From the NCBI RefSeq assembly GCF_017650195.1, contig NZ_JAGCFH010000085.1, positions 1-33,178 on the forward strand: a stretch of 33,178 nt of DNA. The letters run 5' to 3'. Below the pieces are notes generated by a model that worked only from the letters and a program-made list of their open reading frames with translations, was not told the origin of the DNA and made no database searches. The DNA comes from Ruminococcus sp. GTDB taxonomy: Bacteria; Bacillota; Clostridia; Oscillospirales; Ruminococcaceae. A program made the translations under genes and the position numbers. The number at the start of each line of letters is the position of its first letter. The first letter of the stretch is position 1. Below are positions 16,832-24,602 of this stretch, in pieces.

Positions 16832-17182
16832 ATGAAAGCAAGAATACCAAAGAACGTAAATGGCGGCGGAGCTCAGAACATGAACCAGATGATAAAGCAG
16901 GCTCAGAAAATGCAGGATCAGATCACAGAGCTTCAGGAGGATATAGAGGCAAGAGACTTCACTGCCACAGCAGGCGGCGGAGCTGTCGAGGTCGTTATCA
17001 CCGGCAAGAAGACTATCAAGTCCCTCACTCTTAAGCCCGAGGTCGTTGACCCCGAGGATATAGATATGCTCCAGGATCTCATCATCAGCGCTGTAAACGA
17101 AGCTGTAAACAACGTTGAGTCCACAACTGAGGCAGAAATGAGCAAGATCACAGGCGGAGTATCTCTCCCCGGTCTTTTCTGA
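16832..17182 (+). CDS. YbaB/EbfC family nucleoid-associated protein
   Basis: A 116-aa DNA-binding protein of the YbaB/EbfC family, which forms dimers that bind double-stranded DNA. The typical heptad-like helix is MNQMIKQAQKMQDQITELQE, followed by the signature block FTATAGGGAVEVVITGKKTI and the C-terminal helix with DLIISAVNEAVNNVE. The N-terminal extension (KARIPKNVNGGGAQN) is also usual in clostridia. Start ATG 16832 follows AAAGGAG. It lies between dnaX and recR, a widely conserved order, and stops 6 bases before recR. Confidence 0.96.
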   Translation: MKARIPKNVNGGGAQNMNQMIKQAQKMQDQITELQEDIEARDFTATAGGGAVEVVITGKKTIKSLTLKPEVVDPEDIDMLQDLIISAVNEAVNNVESTTEAEMSKITGGVSLPGLF

Positions 17183-17188
17183 TAGCCA

Positions 17189-17791
17189 ATGGCTGACCAC
17201 AACGCGCTGCCGCTGGTGATATTGGCGGAGAAGTTCGCCTCTCTCCCCGGCATAGGCATGAAATCCGCCCAGAGACTGGCGTACCACGTAATGTCTATGG
17301 ATACGGAAGCTGTTGAGGACTTCGCAAAGGCGCTCATAGATGCAAAGAAAAACGTTCACTGCTGCAAATGCTGCCAGAACCTGACGGAACGGGAGATATG
17401 CCCTATATGCGACGATCCCGAACGTGACAGGCGCGTTATATGCGTCGTAGAGAATCCAAAGGATGTCACAGCCTTCGAACGTACAAGAGAGTACGGCGGA
17501 GTGTATCATGTGCTCCATGGGCTGCTCTCACCTATGGACGGCATAACGCCCGACAAGCTCCGGGTAAAGGAGCTCCTCGCAAGGATAGCAGAGGGCGGCG
17601 TAGAAGAAGTCATAATGGCGACCAATCCCACTGTAGAAGGCGACGCTACCGCAATGTATATAGCGGGACTTCTCAAGCCTATGGGCATAAAGGTCACACG
17701 CCTTGCCTTCGGTCTGCCTGTCGGAGGTATACTCGAGTATGCTGACGAGGTAACGCTGTTCAAGGCGCTAGAAAACAGGAATGATATGTAA
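17189..17791 (+). CDS. recR: Recombination mediator protein RecR
   Basis: A 200-aa RecR, which works with RecO/RecF to load RecA on gapped DNA. The order is helix-hairpin-helix (FASLPGIGMKSAQRLAYHV, about 16-34), a C4 zinc finger (C58, C61, C71, C74), then a Toprim domain starting VICVVENPKDV (about 83) and ending with the FGLPVGGILEYAD block. Length is normal for the family. The gene starts only 6 bases after ybaB with no good ribosome binding site of its own, so it probably depends on translational coupling. It is the last gene before a strong terminator. Confidence 0.96.
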   Translation: MADHNALPLVILAEKFASLPGIGMKSAQRLAYHVMSMDTEAVEDFAKALIDAKKNVHCCKCCQNLTEREICPICDDPERDRRVICVVENPKDVTAFERTREYGGVYHVLHGLLSPMDGITPDKLRVKELLARIAEGGVEEVIMATNPTVEGDATAMYIAGLLKPMGIKVTRLAFGLPVGGILEYADEVTLFKALENRNDM

Positions 17792-17815
17792 AAACGGGCG
17801 TTAAGCCCGTTTTTT
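17791..17815 (+). terminator. Terminator of the dnaX-ybaB-recR operon
   Basis: A 9-bp stem (17791-17799 with 17805-17813), a five-base loop and a T run to 17815. It begins at the last base of the recR stop codon. Confidence 0.93.
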
Positions 17816-17873
17816 CGTAAAGTATTCTATTGCTCCGTAACCGACAGCGGAGCGATAAATCGGAGGAATATAT

Positions 17874-18584
17874 TTGAAAAACAATTTTTTGCGCGGAATG
17901 TCCCACGGTATACCGATATGTCTGGGCTATATTTCTGTCTCCTTCGGCTTCGGCATACTTGCAGTCAGCAAGGCTGGGCTTTCCGTATTGCAGGCTTCGA
18001 TCATATCCGCTTCAAACCTTACTTCCGCAGGACAGAACGCAGGTATTGACGTTATCGCCGCAGGAGGCACTCTCATAGAGATGATACTTCTACAGCTGAC
18101 TATAAATATACGATATTCTCTCATGGCGCTTTCCCTTTCACAGAAGCTGGACAGACGCTTTACCACGCCTCACAGGCTCTTTGCTTCTTACGGCATAACC
18201 GACGAGATATTCGCAGTGTGTTCCGCACAGAAGGAGCCTCTGACCCCTGCCTATATGTACGGAATGATATTCATTGCCGCTGTTGGATGGATAACCGGTA
18301 CCGCTCTGGGAGCAGCCGCAGGAGAGCTTCTTCCGGCTGCTGTCAGCAGCGCTATGGAGATAGTCCTGTACGGTATGTTCATTGCTATAGTCATACCCCC
18401 TGCAAAGAAGCAGCACAGCATACTTTTCGTGGCTGTCATTGCCGCGGCACTCAGCGTTTTATTCAGATATTTCATTGCCGGGCTCAGCGAGGGCTTCGCT
18501 ATGATAATATCCGCTGTTGCAGCCTCAGCCCTTGCAGCTCTCATATTCCCAGTAAAGGACGAAGAGGAGGAAGCTGAACGATGA
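17874..18584 (+). CDS. azlC: AzlC family branched-chain amino acid exporter, large subunit
   Basis: A 236-aa membrane protein with the AzlC N-terminus (RGMSHGIPICLGYISVSFGFG) and the family motif SASNLTSAGQNAGID, followed by helices of the permease core (MILLQLTINIRYSLMALSLSQKL). AzlC with AzlD exports branched-chain amino acids or analogues. Start TTG 17874 is supported by CGGAGGA six bases upstream. An inverted repeat (GCTCCG 17832-17837, CGGAGC 17848-17853) sits in the leader. It overlaps azlD by four bases (ATGA), so the two are translationally coupled. Confidence 0.94.
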   Translation: MKNNFLRGMSHGIPICLGYISVSFGFGILAVSKAGLSVLQASIISASNLTSAGQNAGIDVIAAGGTLIEMILLQLTINIRYSLMALSLSQKLDRRFTTPHRLFASYGITDEIFAVCSAQKEPLTPAYMYGMIFIAAVGWITGTALGAAAGELLPAAVSSAMEIVLYGMFIAIVIPPAKKQHSILFVAVIAAALSVLFRYFIAGLSEGFAMIISAVAASALAALIFPVKDEEEEAER

Positions 18585-18880
18585 GATTTGCTATATATGT
18601 CACTGTCATGGCCGTGGTCACATACCTAATAAGAATGGTGCCATTCACATTCTTCCGCAAAAAGATAAAGAACCGCTTTTTCCGCAGCTTCCTGCAATAT
18701 ATCCCTTATGCGGTGCTTTCCGCCATGACTATACCGGCTATATTCTATACCACCCATAATATGTGGACTGCCGCGGCAGGCACGGCTGTAGCCGTACTGC
18801 TGGCTTTCTTCGAGATGCCGCTCATAGTTGTGGCTCTTGCGGCTTCCGGCGCGGCTTTCCTGCTTGGACTTTTTATGTGA
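18581..18880 (+). CDS. azlD: AzlD family branched-chain amino acid exporter, small subunit
   Basis: A 99-aa protein with three to four hydrophobic helices, beginning MRFAIYVTVMAVVTYLIRM, with the TYLIR(M/A)-PF motif of AzlD and the IPYAVLSAMTIPAIFY segment. It overlaps the end of azlC (ATGA), which fits the usual two-subunit exporter. The next gene starts 14 bases later and may be in the same transcript. Confidence 0.93.
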   Translation: MRFAIYVTVMAVVTYLIRMVPFTFFRKKIKNRFFRSFLQYIPYAVLSAMTIPAIFYTTHNMWTAAAGTAVAVLLAFFEMPLIVVALAASGAAFLLGLFM

Positions 18881-18893
18881 AAGGAGCAGAACT

Positions 18894-19379
18894 ATGCTGA
18901 AAAAGATACTCAGCAGCGAAGCCTGTGCAAAATGCAGGCTGTGCTGTATCTTCGACCGCTACGACGTGTGGGAGACTCCCGTATTTACCGCGGAGCTCTG
19001 CGAAAAAATAAAAGCCGCACGCCCTGGTACTGAGTTCGTTACCAAGGACGGCGGCTATATATTCAGAGTTGGTGAGCTCAGGGGTGACGAGCTTTTTTCC
19101 TGTCCTGCCCTCACGGAAAACGGCTGTATGCTAGGCGATGAGAAGCCTTTCGATTGCCGTATATGGCCCTACCGTATAATGGAGGTAGGCGGCAGACGAG
19201 CTATAACCTTCGCTTCTATATGCGATGAGCTCTATCACCGTCCCCTGTCACAGCTTGTTGGACTGCTGAAGGAAGGACTTGCGGATACTATCTTTGCTTA
19301 TGCCGACGAGCACCCCGAGATAGTAAAGCCCTACTATGAGGGCTATCCAGTGCTGATGTTCGAGAAAAAACCACTTTAA
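18894..19379 (+). CDS. YkgJ-type cysteine cluster protein
   Basis: A 161-aa protein with the CxxCxxCC-type start (C-A-K-C-R-L-C-C, residues about 10-17), then FSCPALTENGCMLGDEKPFDCRIWPYR, which supplies the remaining conserved Cys residues of the YkgJ/UPF0153 metal (zinc or iron) cluster fold. The family has no established general reaction. I chose ATG 18894 because AAGGAG precedes it and the upstream codons overlap azlD. The stop codon overlaps the stop of the convergent YitT gene by two bases. Confidence 0.88.
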   Translation: MLKKILSSEACAKCRLCCIFDRYDVWETPVFTAELCEKIKAARPGTEFVTKDGGYIFRVGELRGDELFSCPALTENGCMLGDEKPFDCRIWPYRIMEVGGRRAITFASICDELYHRPLSQLVGLLKEGLADTIFAYADEHPEIVKPYYEGYPVLMFEKKPL

Positions 19380-20266
19380 GTCCTGTCCTGATTCACGGAG
19401 AAAATATCTGCTACCTCTGTGAGAGTAATATAGGCGAGAGGGTCTATTTTCTGCACTATCCCCTTCATCTTCATGACCTGAAAACGGTTCACCACAAAAT
19501 ACAGAACAGTCCGCTCCTCTCCGGAGTAGCCTCCCATTGCCTTTATCAACGTCATTCCACAGCCGAATTCCGTCATGAGCTGCTTTTTTATTTCATCGGG
19601 CTTTGCGGTTATTATCATAGCAGCCTTTTCGCGCTGCAAGCCGTCAACTATGTAATCCACGGTCTTTAGAGCCGCTCCGTATGTAACTATGGAGTACAGA
19701 GGCAGTATCCAGCTGTGTATCACGACTCCGCATATAATATACAGCACCACATTGTACGCCATGACGAATGAGCCCACAGACAGTCCGAGACGCTTTGAGA
19801 ATATAACAGCCATTACCTCTATGCCGTCCATAGCTCCGCCGAAGCGTATTGCTAGACCGCTGCCTACACCCGATATCACGCCGCCGAACAGAGCACAGAG
19901 CAGCAGATCGGTGCCTGCAAGAGGCGAGGCTATACTCACATCTATGGGGAGCACATCGGTAATGAGCCAAGACATAACAGCATATACGGCTACTGTATAT
20001 ATTGCAGAAAAGGTGAAGCTTGCGCCCTGCTTTTTAAGGCCATAGAGAAAAAGCGGTATATTGAGCAGTATCAGAAAAAACGATAAGGATAATGCGTCGG
20101 TAGTGACCTGCGCAAGCAGCATAGAGGTTCCGGAGATACCGCTGTCATAGAGCTTTACAGGCATAAGGAAAAGAGTTATGCCGAAGGCGTTGACCATACC
20201 TGCCACAGTCAGCATAAACAGGCGAAACGGACTTATCTCCTTTATTATTTCAAGTATTTTTTTCAT
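19376..20266 (-). CDS. YitT family membrane protein
   Basis: A 296-aa protein with five to six membrane helices in the N-terminal two thirds (YitT/DUF161 repeats: GMVNAFGITLFLMPVKLYDSG and GVISGVGSGLAIRFGGAMDG) and a C-terminal cytosolic DUF2179 domain (about 215-296: AMIITAKPDEIKKQLM, then ERTVLYFVVNRFQVMKMK). Transport function is suspected for the family but not settled. Start ATG 20266 follows GGGGGGCA. The 81 codons further upstream in this frame run across the neighbouring gene and are not real. Confidence 0.93.
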   Translation of the reverse strand: MKKILEIIKEISPFRLFMLTVAGMVNAFGITLFLMPVKLYDSGISGTSMLLAQVTTDALSLSFFLILLNIPLFLYGLKKQGASFTFSAIYTVAVYAVMSWLITDVLPIDVSIASPLAGTDLLLCALFGGVISGVGSGLAIRFGGAMDGIEVMAVIFSKRLGLSVGSFVMAYNVVLYIICGVVIHSWILPLYSIVTYGAALKTVDYIVDGLQREKAAMIITAKPDEIKKQLMTEFGCGMTLIKAMGGYSGEERTVLYFVVNRFQVMKMKGIVQKIDPLAYITLTEVADIFSVNQDRT

Positions 20267-20296
20267 GTATTGCCCCCCTGTACTGTATTTTACAAA

Positions 20297-20325
20297 AGGG
20301 GCATTTTCTCTGCGAAAATGCCCCT
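20297..20325 (-). terminator. Terminator of the 68-aa gene
   Basis: A 12-bp perfect stem (20297-20308 with 20314-20325), a 5-base loop and a TTTGTAAAATA tail on the minus strand. It separates the 68-aa gene from yitT; partial read-through is possible since yitT has no clear promoter. Confidence 0.8.
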
Positions 20326-20333
20326 CTTCTCGA

Positions 20334-20540
20334 TCACTTCTTGATCTTCTCGACGATGTCCTCGACCTTTTCCTTGACCTTTTCAATGTTCTCCTTGGTA
20401 GCCACCTTGCTGACCATATCCTTAGCCTTTTCGATATTGTCTTTTGTTGCAACCTTGGAAACAGTTTTTTCAATCTTCTCATCGGGGAGGTCGATGCCTG
20501 TTTTCTTCTCAACTAATTCTACTGCTTTTTTGATCTCCAT
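20334..20540 (-). CDS. Small Lys/Glu-rich helical repeat protein
   Basis: A 68-aa highly charged protein, without a signal peptide or hydrophobic helix, predicted almost wholly helical. It contains two adjacent copies of a unit like SKVATKxNIEKxKxM followed by a KVEDIVEKIKK tail. Start ATG 20540 has GAAGG eight bases upstream, and a promoter with an extended -10 lies 37 bases before it. I do not recognise a family. The pattern resembles small stress- or stationary-phase helical proteins, but that is only an analogy. Confidence 0.75.
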   Translation of the reverse strand: MEIKKAVELVEKKTGIDLPDEKIEKTVSKVATKDNIEKAKDMVSKVATKENIEKVKEKVEDIVEKIKK

Positions 20541-20576
20541 AGGGGATACCTTCTTTCGATTAAAATTTATATATCC

Positions 20577-20605
20577 ATTGTAGCACACTTTTTTTATAAA
20601 TGCAA
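20577..20605 (-). promoter_or_regulatory. Promoter of the 68-aa gene
   Basis: Minus-strand -35 TTGCAT (20600-20605), 17-base spacer, extended -10 TGC-TACAAT (TACAAT at 20577-20582). Confidence 0.7.
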
Positions 20606-20696
20606 TATTCTGATATATTTTTTTTGCTGCAACTATGAATTGACCTAAAAACAGCCATTTGCAACTAGCAATTGACAAATTGTAAAGCACGGTTGC

Positions 20697-20725
20697 TTGT
20701 ATGTAACCGCCCGAAATGTTAGAAT
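20697..20725 (+). promoter_or_regulatory. Possible promoter of the XRE regulator
   Basis: -35 TTGTAT (20697-20702), 17-base spacer, -10 TAGAAT (20720-20725), 57 bases before ATG 20782. A TTGACA at 20672-20677 lacks a good -10 at the right distance. Confidence 0.45.
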
Positions 20726-20781
20726 AAGACCATGGAAAACGCAACAGTTTCCGCAGAAAAATTTCAACGGAGGATATAAAT

Positions 20782-21756
20782 ATGATACTCGCAGACAAGA
20801 TAATCGAACTCAGAAAAAAGGCAGGTATGTCTCAGGAGGAGCTTGCCGAGAAGCTCGGTGTGAGCCGCCAGTCAATATCAAAATGGGAGGGCGCTCAATC
20901 AACTCCCGACCTCAATCGTATATTACAGCTTGCTGAAATATTCAATGTCAGCACCGACACTCTCCTTAAAGACAATATCGAGCTTGCTGAAGCTCCCGCC
21001 GCAGCTACCGAAACTTCCGTTGAAACTGAACCGCCTCTTCGTAAGGTATCTATGGAAGAAGCAAATACATTCCTTGAAGTGAACGAAAAGCGCTCACTAC
21101 GTACTCCAATAGGAGTTGCTATGTGTATATGCTGTTCCTTGCCCGTGATAATACTCGATATTTTCGAGCCTTTTATAGGAGCAGCAGGTATCATTGGTGT
21201 ACCACTCATGTTTATTATTATAGCAATAGCTGTCGGTCTGTTCATCACCTCAGGCAAGCAGATAAAGCGCTACGAGTACCTTAACAAAGAAGGTATCGAC
21301 ACCGAATACGGTGTTTCGGGAATGGTAAATGAGAAAAAGGCAAAATTCGAGACAAAACATACTCTCTTCCTTATCATAGGCGTAATCCTTTTCATAGTTT
21401 CATTCATACCTGTAATAGTTTTTACCGAAGTATTCCCAGACAGCAGCTTTTTCGAAGCGCTTTCGCTGTTGATAATGTTCGGAGCTATCGCAGTCGGCGT
21501 AGGACTTATAGTCCATGCGTCCATAAAAATGGGCGGGTACAAGCGTCTTCTTGAGGAAGACGACTTCTCAAGGCAGAAAAAGGAGCGCACAAACAGAACA
21601 TCGGGAACTGTTTCCGTATACTGGTGCATAATTGTTGCGATATTTCTTGCATACAGCTTTATCACCAACGATTGGGGCAGATCTTGGATAATATGGCCTG
21701 TAGCAGCTGTTCTCACACCTGTTGTTATGGTCATTGCGGACAAAATTAAAAAATAA
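20782..21756 (+). CDS. XRE family regulator with a membrane domain
   Basis: A 324-aa protein. Residues about 5-60 form a Cro/CI helix-turn-helix ([21 protein letters not shown], then [21 protein letters not shown]). A linker follows, and then membrane helices: a pair at about 113-156, a pair at about 193-253 and a pair at about 275-320. The combined layout suggests a membrane-tethered transcription factor, a plan common in clostridia, that could sense envelope or lipid state; that is inference. Start ATG 20782 has ACGGAGG. It is divergent from the 68-aa gene, which is a candidate target. Confidence 0.9.
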   Translation: MILADKIIELRKKAGMSQEELAEKLGVSRQSISKWEGAQSTPDLNRILQLAEIFNVSTDTLLKDNIELAEAPAAATETSVETEPPLRKVSMEEANTFLEVNEKRSLRTPIGVAMCICCSLPVIILDIFEPFIGAAGIIGVPLMFIIIAIAVGLFITSGKQIKRYEYLNKEGIDTEYGVSGMVNEKKAKFETKHTLFLIIGVILFIVSFIPVIVFTEVFPDSSFFEALSLLIMFGAIAVGVGLIVHASIKMGGYKRLLEEDDFSRQKKERTNRTSGTVSVYWCIIVAIFLAYSFITNDWGRSWIIWPVAAVLTPVVMVIADKIKK

Positions 21757-21866
21757 AAAACAGCATCACCCAAACATGATATAGTAAAAAAAGGCCGCAG
21801 CATTGTGCGCTGCTCTTAGCGGAGTAATTGACAAACCAAACTGGATAGGATAAAAACACTGTTTAC

Positions 21867-21896
21867 AAATTTAGTAATCAAAAATTTAGTAATCAA
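21867..21896. repeat. Two adjacent copies of a 15-bp sequence
   Basis: AAATTTAGTAATCAA occurs twice with no gap (21867-21881 and 21882-21896) in the 216-base gap between the XRE gene and the toxin/immunity array. I see no gene in this gap besides the terminator. The repeat could be slippage or a trace of an integration or excision event at the edge of the array. Confidence 0.7.
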
Positions 21897-21915
21897 CGCT
21901 TTTATGTTTATAAGC

Positions 21916-21950
21916 AAAAGCAGCTCTTCCAATATAGAAAAGCTGCTTTT
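21916..21950. terminator. Bidirectional terminator at the end of the immunity array
   Basis: A 10-bp perfect stem AAAAGCAGCT / AGCTGCTTTT (21916-21925 with 21941-21950) with a 15-base loop. It lies 22 bases after the SUKH-3 stop on the minus strand and also faces the XRE gene. Confidence 0.75.
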
Positions 21951-21972
21951 CGCTAATCGGTGTATAGAGTTG

Positions 21973-22824
21973 TTATAACAGGAACCATTGAAAGCCTTCC
22001 ATTATAGTACGTCCCATTTGAACTCCCTGATCGGCAAAAAGTCTTCCATCTGTACTTATCCAGAAATTGACCATACCATTTCCCATAGTGCCAGCAAGAA
22101 GGAAATCCACATTTTCTTTATTCCCAACTACATTCAAAGTACTATAAGAAGTCAGATCTTTTGAGTCAAGAGGTTTGCTCTTACGGAATTTGCTGTATTT
22201 AGGTTCAATACATACTTCAAATTCCTCGTCATTCGAGGCTTTTCCCTTTATTCCGCCAAATTCCTGCATAAAGTCAATTTGTGCATCAGAAAGAGTTATT
22301 CCTTCTTTTTGATACTTACTTATCAAGCGGCTAATATCTGTTTTTCTTCCTTCATACCAACCTGCATTTTTTAGTATTTCAAGGGTCTGGGGCATGATGG
22401 GAGCATGATAATCATATTCAATGGTAAATAAATAATCAAAGAATCTATCTTCATTATTAGCTATTAATTCCGCTTTAGAATTAAAGAACTCTCCCACTTC
22501 GTTCATAAAAATGGTTTCTATTGAACCTGATGCATTACTAATCCAAGCTACACCGATTACATTTTTCTTTTCTCCCTGCCATTCTGCAATTGTTCTTGGA
22601 GATTTGAAAGGATATATCTGAATATGCAAGCTGTCTTTTGATTCTTTTTCAATTCTATCAAAAACTAACATGTGATATTTCTGAGCAAATTGAATCATCA
22701 AATTATTGTCTTTGATTTCAGGATATTGATTCAGATTTTCTGTAACAGCAGAAATATCGATTTCTTTTGATGAAACAAAAAAGGCTTCGGTTTTTATTCT
22801 TTCTATTAGTTTTTCTTGAGTCAT
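21973..22824 (-). CDS. SUKH-3 domain immunity protein with an extra N-terminal domain
   Basis: A 283-aa protein. The C-terminal half (about 146-283) matches the SUKH-3 immunity family: TLEILKNAGWYEGRKTDIS, then GITLSDAQIDFMQEFGGIKGK and a final strand block WISTDGRLFADQGVQMG. SUKH proteins bind and neutralise nuclease-type toxins in the cytosol. Residues 1-145 form another alpha/beta domain that I do not recognise. Start ATG 22824 has TTGGAGGA at normal spacing. The reading frame remains open upstream into the preceding frameshifted immunity gene, so an in-frame fusion product is possible. It is the last gene of the array. Confidence 0.8.
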   Translation of the reverse strand: MTQEKLIERIKTEAFFVSSKEIDISAVTENLNQYPEIKDNNLMIQFAQKYHMLVFDRIEKESKDSLHIQIYPFKSPRTIAEWQGEKKNVIGVAWISNASGSIETIFMNEVGEFFNSKAELIANNEDRFFDYLFTIEYDYHAPIMPQTLEILKNAGWYEGRKTDISRLISKYQKEGITLSDAQIDFMQEFGGIKGKASNDEEFEVCIEPKYSKFRKSKPLDSKDLTSYSTLNVVGNKENVDFLLAGTMGNGMVNFWISTDGRLFADQGVQMGRTIMEGFQWFLL

Positions 22825-23227
22825 GAAATAATCCTCCAATAGAATAATATAATAATAATGACCTTCAAAAGTTTTTTGACATTTTTTACATAATTCCTTT
22901 GCCGCTCCATTTGATGCGTTTAAAGCATCATATCCTGTATTAAACATAACGATATCACTGGAATATTTTTTAAGAATAGTTTTTAACAGAGAAATAATAA
23001 CAGAGGCATAACCACTCGCCGGAACAACATCAAACCACAAGATCGTTATCGAACATCTCACGATCAACGTCAACATAAACGCTTAATCGAAAATACTGCG
23101 TTGAAGCTGACCATCTTCCATTTTTTTCTTTTATGTTCGATATAGTTGTATATTGACTCAGTATATTGACTACGAATTCAAACAGCTCTTGCAAATCGTT
23201 TGAGAAAAGCTCAATAATATAAAACAT
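22825..23227 (-). pseudogene. Frameshifted immunity-like gene following the CdiA-like toxin tail
   Basis: ATG 23227 (ribosome binding site GGAAGG) begins MFYIIELFSNDLQELFEF and runs 65 codons to a stop at 23030. The -1/+1 frame is open across the same point and continues as LWFDVVPASGYASVIISLLK to the SUKH-3 start. Dropping one base near 23040 joins both into a protein of about 134 residues (REMFDND then LWFDVV). Its position 15 bases after a toxin tail identifies it as the likely cognate immunity gene; the family itself is not recognised. It is either inactivated or an assembly indel. Confidence 0.6.
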
Positions 23228-23242
23228 TATACCACCTTCCAA

Positions 23243-23452
23243 TCATTTGAGAATCACACGTATGATTTCACCGTCTTTAACGACAAAAAGTTCGTCTAGA
23301 GTTGAAATATCCCACGTGTGGAACTGCTTGATTAGTTCGGTTAATGTTTTATTTGAGTCATCGAAGTTAATAACAATTCGTCTGGCTTGAGTTTCTGTTT
23401 TGCCCTTTACTGTTGACCATATGCGATTTAACAATGGTACATCATGCTTTGG
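23243..23452 (-). pseudogene. Remnant of a toxin C-terminus, CdiA-CT/BECR nuclease-like
   Basis: About 69 codons following an in-frame stop at 23453-23455. The remnant reads NRIWSTVKGKTETQARRIVINF, then a helix, and ends DELFVVKDGEIIRVILK. This is the terminal strand-helix-strand pattern I associate with CdiA C-terminal tRNA nuclease domains (Q-A-R-R-I-V-I, then a KDGEI-type hairpin). The N-terminal part of the domain and all delivery regions are missing, and the start of the fragment overlaps the end of the 116-aa gene. It stops 15 bases before ATG 23227. It is best read as a displaced toxin tail, not an expressed gene. Family assignment is moderate. Confidence 0.55.
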
Positions 23453-23792
23453 CTAGTTCATGCTCAAAGTAACGTTTACTCAGTTTTTTTCCGTTTGATT
23501 TAATGATATAATAAGGAATGCCTTTCTGATAGTGCCAGAAGATTTCAACAATTTCAGCATATGTTTCCGTATTATTTACTTTTACGAATTCTCCGATCAT
23601 AAATTTTGGCTCATCAACTTCTCGAAAAGCCGTTCCGGTAACAATGAATTCATGACCTTTATATGCTATTGCATATTTTTCTCCATGTTGATCGCATTGT
23701 AGCACCTTTCCAGATGGGGCAATGTTAAAAAAATCCTTATTATTAACTTCTTCAGCATTAATAGGTGTGCATACTATCCATTTTTTTGCCAT
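23442..23792 (-). CDS. Putative immunity protein of unknown family
   Basis: A 116-aa soluble protein with ATG 23792 and an AAGGAG ribosome binding site. It begins AKKWIVCTPINAEEVNN and ends with an SH3-like looking segment (FMIGEFVKVNN, VEIFWHYQKGIPYYI, GKKLSKRYFEHEL). I do not recognise a named family. It follows a toxin-tail fragment by 12 bases and precedes another, so I infer an immunity role by position. Coding is AT-rich like the rest of the array. The gene appears intact. Confidence 0.7.
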   Translation of the reverse strand: MAKKWIVCTPINAEEVNNKDFFNIAPSGKVLQCDQHGEKYAIAYKGHEFIVTGTAFREVDEPKFMIGEFVKVNNTETYAEIVEIFWHYQKGIPYYIIKSNGKKLSKRYFEHELAKA

Positions 23793-23804
23793 TGTCGTAT
23801 CTCC

Positions 23805-24020
23805 TTAATATGGGATGTATCCTTGGAAATTGTCAAACAGTTTCTTGGGAAGTTTTTCAAACAGTTCTTCAACAATTGATAAACAGTCGTTACTTGGTTT
23901 GAAATGACCGCTTTCAATATTTACACTGTATATTTTACCTCCTGTTTTGTAATAAATCAGAATATGTAAAATGGTTTGCTGTTTTTGTATGCTCCCCCTG
24001 GAAGCGATTCTGCCAATACA
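23805..24020 (-). pseudogene. Short toxin C-terminal scrap
   Basis: An open stretch of about 71 codons with no start codon of its own, ending at the stop 23805-23807. It begins CIGRIASRGSIQKQQ, continues with a KTGGKIYSVNIESGHFKPS block and ends DNFQGYIPY. The G-x-I-x-x-x-x-x-SGHF-x-P pattern recalls the end of some RHS/secreted toxin tails. It directly abuts the stop of the upstream gene (24022) and lies 12 bases before the next start. I read it as a truncated toxin end kept with its immunity gene. No function should be assumed. Confidence 0.5.
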
Positions 24021-24021
24021 G

Positions 24022-24594
24022 TTAATGCTTTTTATAATTTTGCTTATAGAATTCGTTAATCTTAATAATTAGATCAACAAGCTCTTTGCTGTCTGCATCA
24101 GTGAGCATTCTCATCTCTCTGATGATAGAATATCTCTGATCAATTTTCCCATATAACACATCTATTCTCATGTCATTTAGGCTTTCTATTAAAGCTTCAT
24201 TCCTTTGAAAATAATCAGGCATAGGACTGAACATATTACATTTTATGTTGTTTATTGCTTTATCAATCAGTTCTATCATTTGTTCGTCTTCCTTAGTTGT
24301 CTGATAATTATTTTGCATTCCTGTAAAATAAAACTTATTATAGAGTTCGTTAATTTGATTGACAGTATCAATCAGATCCTGAGGGTCTGAACTAACAATA
24401 TATTTGAGAGCAGGAATTCTATCTAAATGTGTATCTAATGTTTGAGTTTGGATTGTATGTAGCATCTTGTTCAATTCGTTCAAAAGAGCACAGTTTTTTA
24501 ATCTAAATGCCTCTCTATTAGGAACGTTTATTTCTTGTTTTGAAAGAACAACAGCTTTTTCAATAAGCGATATTATTGTCTTGTCATTATTCAT
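24022..24594 (-). CDS. Putative immunity protein made of two similar helical halves
   Basis: A 190-aa all-helical soluble protein. Residues about 5-90 and 104-188 share one pattern: IISLIEKAV / MIELIDKAI at the start, LLNELNKM / LIESLNDM in the middle, and DPQDLIDTVNQINELYNKFY / DSKELVDLIIKINEFYKQNY at the end. This indicates an internal duplication. I do not recognise the family. The start ATG 24594 lies 8 bases after the stop of the large toxin pseudogene, the usual toxin-immunity spacing, so it is the likely immunity protein for that toxin. The gene appears intact. Confidence 0.7.
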   Translation of the reverse strand: MNNDKTIISLIEKAVVLSKQEINVPNREAFRLKNCALLNELNKMLHTIQTQTLDTHLDRIPALKYIVSSDPQDLIDTVNQINELYNKFYFTGMQNNYQTTKEDEQMIELIDKAINNIKCNMFSPMPDYFQRNEALIESLNDMRIDVLYGKIDQRYSIIREMRMLTDADSKELVDLIIKINEFYKQNYKKH

Positions 24595-24602
24595 ATCTGT
24601 AT

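Noticed and set aside
16814..17518. A 234-codon minus-strand frame across ybaB and recR
   Set aside because: Antisense to two well-conserved genes; no start signals.
20266..20512. An 81-codon Arg/Ser-rich N-terminal extension of YitT
   Set aside because: It is the 68-aa gene read in another frame, and the good ribosome binding site is at the internal ATG 20266.
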